A stretch of 26,785 nt of DNA from Candidatus Arcticimaribacter sp. (GTDB lineage: Bacteria > Bacteroidota > Bacteroidia > Flavobacteriales > Flavobacteriaceae), in NCBI GenBank assembly GCA_011526275.1, contig WTJP01000118.1, positions 1,793 to 28,577 of the forward strand, read 5' to 3'. Made by a program: the position numbers and the translations under genes. Below are positions 23,657-26,785 of this stretch, piece by piece (the first letter of the stretch is position 1; every line of letters begins with the position of its first letter). The notes under the pieces are model-generated. The model did no database searches. It was not told where the DNA came from and was given only the letters and a program-made list of their open reading frames with translations.

Positions 23657-24540
23657 TTGTGCTGCTTGTAGAGCACTTTGATCATCCCGTCAGACAATCC
23701 AATTTTAGGTACAAAAATTTCGGTACACCCACTCCATTGCAAGGCCTTGAGGTAGATTTGCGTGGCGGGAATGATAACATCCGACCGGTCGGGATTAAGC
23801 TCAAATTGCAGGATGCGTTCATTGTAATCCAATTGCACTAAATCGTTGTACAAGCTGTTTAGCTTAATAAAACTCAACGGACGACCTTCTTTTATTCCGG
23901 CGATCTTAAATAATTTATTGATGTTCCCTCCTGAACCTAACAAGGCCAATTTGGAATACTGTTGGGTGTGTTCTTCGATCCAGGCTTTGATCTCGTCCCA
24001 AACTTTGTCACTCACCATGTTGTTGATCATCCGCACGGTTCCCACTTTGAAGGATTTTGAGACCACCCGCTCCCCTTTCACTAAAACGGAAAACTCGGTA
24101 CTTCCGCCCCCAACATCGATGTAGAGAAAGGTTCTGTTCTTATTGATCGATTCAAAAATATTGGTGGTGGCAATGATTTCTGCTTCCCGTTTCCCGTCGA
24201 TAACTTGAATATCAATCCCCGTTTTGGCCTTGATGTTGGCGACTACCTCTTCCCCGTTATTCGCTTCGCGCAAAGCCGAGGTTGCACAGGCCATATAGGC
24301 TTTGACTTTGTTGATCCGCATAATGTGTTTAAAGGCTTTCATGGCCTTGATCATGCGTTTTTCATTGCGCTTAGAAATCTCCCCAACGGTAAAGGAATCT
24401 TCTCCTAAACGAATGGGCACCCGCACCATGGAACTCTTCATGAATTTTGGCGGATGATTTTCAGCGGCAACCACATTGGAAATTAACACACGAACGGCAT
24501 TGGAACCTATATCAATAGCAGCATAGCGCTCAATCTTCAT
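23653..24540 (-). CDS. ppx: Ppx/GppA-family exopolyphosphatase
   Basis: This 295-aa phosphatase is of the ASKHA actin-like fold. It starts MKIERYAAIDIGSNAVRV with the phosphate-1 loop DIGSN, has the conserved ATSALREANNG and LYIDVGGGSTEFSV (phosphate-2), and then LLGSGGNINKL. It is about the length of the compact Ppx/GppA proteins that lack the C-terminal HD-like domain of E. coli Ppx (513 aa). The substrate could be polyphosphate or pppGpp. The position 14 bp after ppk1 favours polyphosphate turnover. It is last in the unit sixA-ppk1-ppx. Confidence 0.9.
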   Translation of the reverse strand: MKIERYAAIDIGSNAVRVLISNVVAAENHPPKFMKSSMVRVPIRLGEDSFTVGEISKRNEKRMIKAMKAFKHIMRINKVKAYMACATSALREANNGEEVVANIKAKTGIDIQVIDGKREAEIIATTNIFESINKNRTFLYIDVGGGSTEFSVLVKGERVVSKSFKVGTVRMINNMVSDKVWDEIKAWIEEHTQQYSKLALLGSGGNINKLFKIAGIKEGRPLSFIKLNSLYNDLVQLDYNERILQFELNPDRSDVIIPATQIYLKALQWSGCTEIFVPKIGLSDGMIKVLYKQHN

Positions 24541-24554
24541 ACAATCGCTTTTGT

Positions 24555-26615
24555 CTAATGGGTTAATTTTTCTTTAAAATAGGCGTAGGTCGCCCATTGC
24601 GAACGAACCGCTTCCCCTTGGGTGGGCACAAAACTGTTTTGCGCTTTGGTGTTGACCAAACGCGCTTTCACATTGTCGTTCCAGCTAATCAAGAAGGTAT
24701 CGAGCAGTTCTTGTTGTAAATCTTTGTCGTAAATCGGGCAAGCCACTTCAACGCGGTTGTCGATATTACGGGTCATCCAATCGGCAGAAGAGATATACAT
24801 TTTGGGATCCCCAGCATTTTCAAAAATATAGACCCTAGGGTGCTCCAAAAATTTATCTACCACGCTAATCACCCGAATGTTTTCACTCATGCCCTTTACT
24901 CCTGGCACCAAACAACAAATCCCGCGCACGATCATGTCAACCGCTACCCCAGCCCGACTAGCTTCATAGAGCTTGTCGATGATTTTGTAGTTGGTAATGT
25001 TGTTCAGCTTTAAGCGAATACGGGCATTTTTCCCTGCCTTCTTATTTTCTATTTCGTTGTCAATCAAGCGAATTAGGGCAGAAAACGTATAGTGAGGAGA
25101 CACGATAAGGTGCTTGTACTTTTTAATCTTGTAGTTGACCTCCAGAAAGTTAAAGACCTTTAAAACGTCTTTCAATACCTTTTGGTGGGAAGTAAACAAG
25201 GTATAGTCGGTGTAAATACGGGCAGTGGACTCGTTGAAGTTTCCGGTGCTAATAAAGCCATAGCGTTTGAGCTTCTTTCCTTCGCTGCGTTCAATGACAC
25301 AAATCTTGGTGTGCACCTTTAAGCCCGGCACTCCAAAAATGAGTTGTACCCCAGCTTTTTCGAGTAATTCGGCTACTTGAATGTTGTTCTCTTCATCAAA
25401 ACGGGCTTGGAGTTCAATTTGTACCAAAACCTTCTTCCCATTCTTGGCAGCGTTGATAAGGGAACTGGCTACCTGCGAAAGTTCAGCTACCCGATAGAGG
25501 GTAATTTTGATGGTTTTCACTTGTGGATCCAAAGCCGCTTCCCGTAAAAATTTGATTACATAAGCAAAGTTTTGGTAGGGCGTATAGATCATATAGTCCT
25601 TCTTGGCTACAGCTTCCAAGATATTCTGCTCCAAGGAAAGATCGTGCAAAGGCAAGGGAGGAAAGGCATCATAGAGCAAATCTTTGCGATTGATGCTAGG
25701 GAATTTCATATAATCGCGACGGTGGTGATAGCGCCCACCGGGAATTAGACTATCGCTAGAGGAAACCCCCAATTTCCGCATGACCACCGCCAGGGTTTCT
25801 TCCTCTATGGTTTTGTCATAGACCAAACGCACAGGATCGCCCACCAAACGGTCTTTTACACTGTCGATGATTTTCTCCACATAGCTTTTCCCTACATCTT
25901 CTTCAATATCCAGCTCGGCATCGCGGGTAATTTTAACCATGTGCCCCTCGATCTTTTCATAACTGAACATACTAAAAATGAGGTGAAAGTGATAGCGAAT
26001 TAAATCGTCTAGCATCATGATGTACTGTTTCTCTCCATTGGAGGGCAGCACCACAAAACGGTTCACCGATTTGGGCATTTCGATAAAGGCATACAAGCGC
26101 TTGTTTTCTCCTGCTTCGTCCTTTTCCTTTAACAGCATTTTGATGGCTAAAAAAGCCTGATTATCGGAAAAGTCTTGTTCCTCTTCCTTTAAAATTACGG
26201 TGACCAATGCAGGGCTCACCTGTTGAAGGAAATAATTGGTTAGAAAGTCGGCATGTACTGCGGTGACTTCATTTTCCCGTAAAAAATGGATGTTTTCGCG
26301 CACCAACTGTCCTTCGATTTCTTCCAGCACTTTGGCACTTTCCTGTTGCAGCTCAATTACCCGTTCGGTAATGGCGGCGAGCAGCTCGGTAGCTTTAACC
26401 CCACCCAGTGCTCTTTTCCCCGATTTTTCGGACTGTGCAATGCGTTTAACCGTGGCATAACGCACCTTGAAAAATTCGTCGAGGTTGTTGGAGAAAATCC
26501 CCATAAAGCGAAAACGCTCAATAAGGGGAACGTTTGGGTCGGCGGCTTCTTGCAAGACCCTTGCGTTGAAGTCGAGCCAGCTTAACTCTCTATTGATGTA
26601 ACGGTTATCTTTCAT
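24555..26615 (-). CDS. ppk1: Polyphosphate kinase 1
   Basis: This enzyme of 686 aa reversibly makes inorganic polyphosphate from the gamma phosphate of ATP. It belongs to the phospholipase D-like fold family. The N-terminal domain starts NRELSWLDFNARVLQEA. The catalytic histidine that is phosphorylated is H435 (GLKVHTKICV), and the second conserved histidine is H592 (EHPRVYIFEN), followed by SSADWMTRNID. These fall at the same numbers as in E. coli PPK. The ATG overlaps the TGA of the upstream sixA-like gene (ATGA), which implies translational coupling. Phosphate-starvation control is plausible, but the promoter lies outside the window. Confidence 0.97.
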   Translation of the reverse strand: MKDNRYINRELSWLDFNARVLQEAADPNVPLIERFRFMGIFSNNLDEFFKVRYATVKRIAQSEKSGKRALGGVKATELLAAITERVIELQQESAKVLEEIEGQLVRENIHFLRENEVTAVHADFLTNYFLQQVSPALVTVILKEEEQDFSDNQAFLAIKMLLKEKDEAGENKRLYAFIEMPKSVNRFVVLPSNGEKQYIMMLDDLIRYHFHLIFSMFSYEKIEGHMVKITRDAELDIEEDVGKSYVEKIIDSVKDRLVGDPVRLVYDKTIEEETLAVVMRKLGVSSSDSLIPGGRYHHRRDYMKFPSINRKDLLYDAFPPLPLHDLSLEQNILEAVAKKDYMIYTPYQNFAYVIKFLREAALDPQVKTIKITLYRVAELSQVASSLINAAKNGKKVLVQIELQARFDEENNIQVAELLEKAGVQLIFGVPGLKVHTKICVIERSEGKKLKRYGFISTGNFNESTARIYTDYTLFTSHQKVLKDVLKVFNFLEVNYKIKKYKHLIVSPHYTFSALIRLIDNEIENKKAGKNARIRLKLNNITNYKIIDKLYEASRAGVAVDMIVRGICCLVPGVKGMSENIRVISVVDKFLEHPRVYIFENAGDPKMYISSADWMTRNIDNRVEVACPIYDKDLQQELLDTFLISWNDNVKARLVNTKAQNSFVPTQGEAVRSQWATYAYFKEKLTH

Positions 26616-26785
26616 GTGTTGCGCAGTGCTTCTTTTTTTGAACCATATTCAGCTGTTCCTTGGGTGAGGGCTTTCCAGTCGCTGTCTGCAAAGGTAATTG
26701 AAATCCAATCGGCGGTTTTTAATTCGGGGGTAGGCTTAACACAAAAATAATCTGCCGCATCGCTAAAGGCGGGGTTATGCCCCAC
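26612..26785 (-). CDS. C-terminal part of a SixA-type histidine phosphatase
   Basis: The last 57 codons of a gene enter from the right edge. The first residues, VGHNPAFSDAADYF, carry the GHN motif with the second catalytic histidine that marks SixA-like members of the phosphoglycerate-mutase superfamily. The RHG motif would be outside the window. E. coli SixA dephosphorylates phosphohistidine on signalling proteins. The linkage here to ppk1, an enzyme that works through phosphohistidine, is notable but shows no function by itself. The stop TGA at 26614-26612 overlaps the ppk1 ATG. Confidence 0.82.
   Translation of the reverse strand: MGHNPAFSDAADYFCVKPTPELKTADWISITFADSDWKALTQGTAEYGSKKEALRNT

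Overview
The window reads as a stretch of ordinary chromosome from a member of the Bacteroidota, most likely Flavobacteriales. The evidence is the protein sequences (GyrA followed by a TPR protein, a DUF3822-type protein beside RsmD, a flavobacterial-type DnaX without zinc-module cysteines), the weak Shine-Dalgarno signals, and several upstream sites that fit the Bacteroidota promoter -7 consensus TAnnTTTG. Coding density is high. I see no mobile element, CRISPR array, tRNA or prophage.

Layout. At 1-74 is the N-terminal end of a gene on the minus strand, probably an HDIG-type membrane protein, followed by an NlpC/P60 peptidase. It converges on a gyrA-TPR unit across a bidirectional terminator. 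Divergent from gyrA is clpC, closed by a strong terminator. Next comes the threonine operon thrA-thrB-thrC (7772-12432) with a clear promoter and a leader of about 150 nt. A secreted M24 aminopeptidase P converges on thrC. From 14114 the plus strand carries gcvT, an RmlD-like reductase/epimerase and yebC. The minus strand carries a RecD-like helicase followed by a PlsC-like acyltransferase. At 19040-20986 lie a single-pass membrane protein, a DUF3822 protein and rsmD. These converge on rnpB (RNase P RNA), which is divergent from dnaX. After dnaX and miaE, a minus-strand unit sixA-ppk1-ppx for polyphosphate metabolism fills the right end.

The most notable feature is dnaX. The zero frame encodes only a short gamma-like clamp-loader protein of 359 aa. 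It stops three codons after an A10 tract that contains the E. coli dnaX-type heptamer A AAA AAG. The tau tail continues in the -1 frame for 212 codons without a methionine. A perfect 6-bp stem-loop abuts the A tract on its 5' side. Unless the A run is miscounted in the assembly, tau must be made by ribosomal -1 frameshifting or transcriptional slippage. Here the shift extends the protein, the reverse of E. coli, where it shortens it.

Secondary points are a 26-bp perfect palindrome followed by T-rich sequence inside the start of the DUF3822 gene, a structured thr leader, and two convergent gene pairs whose stop codons share a 4-bp palindrome.
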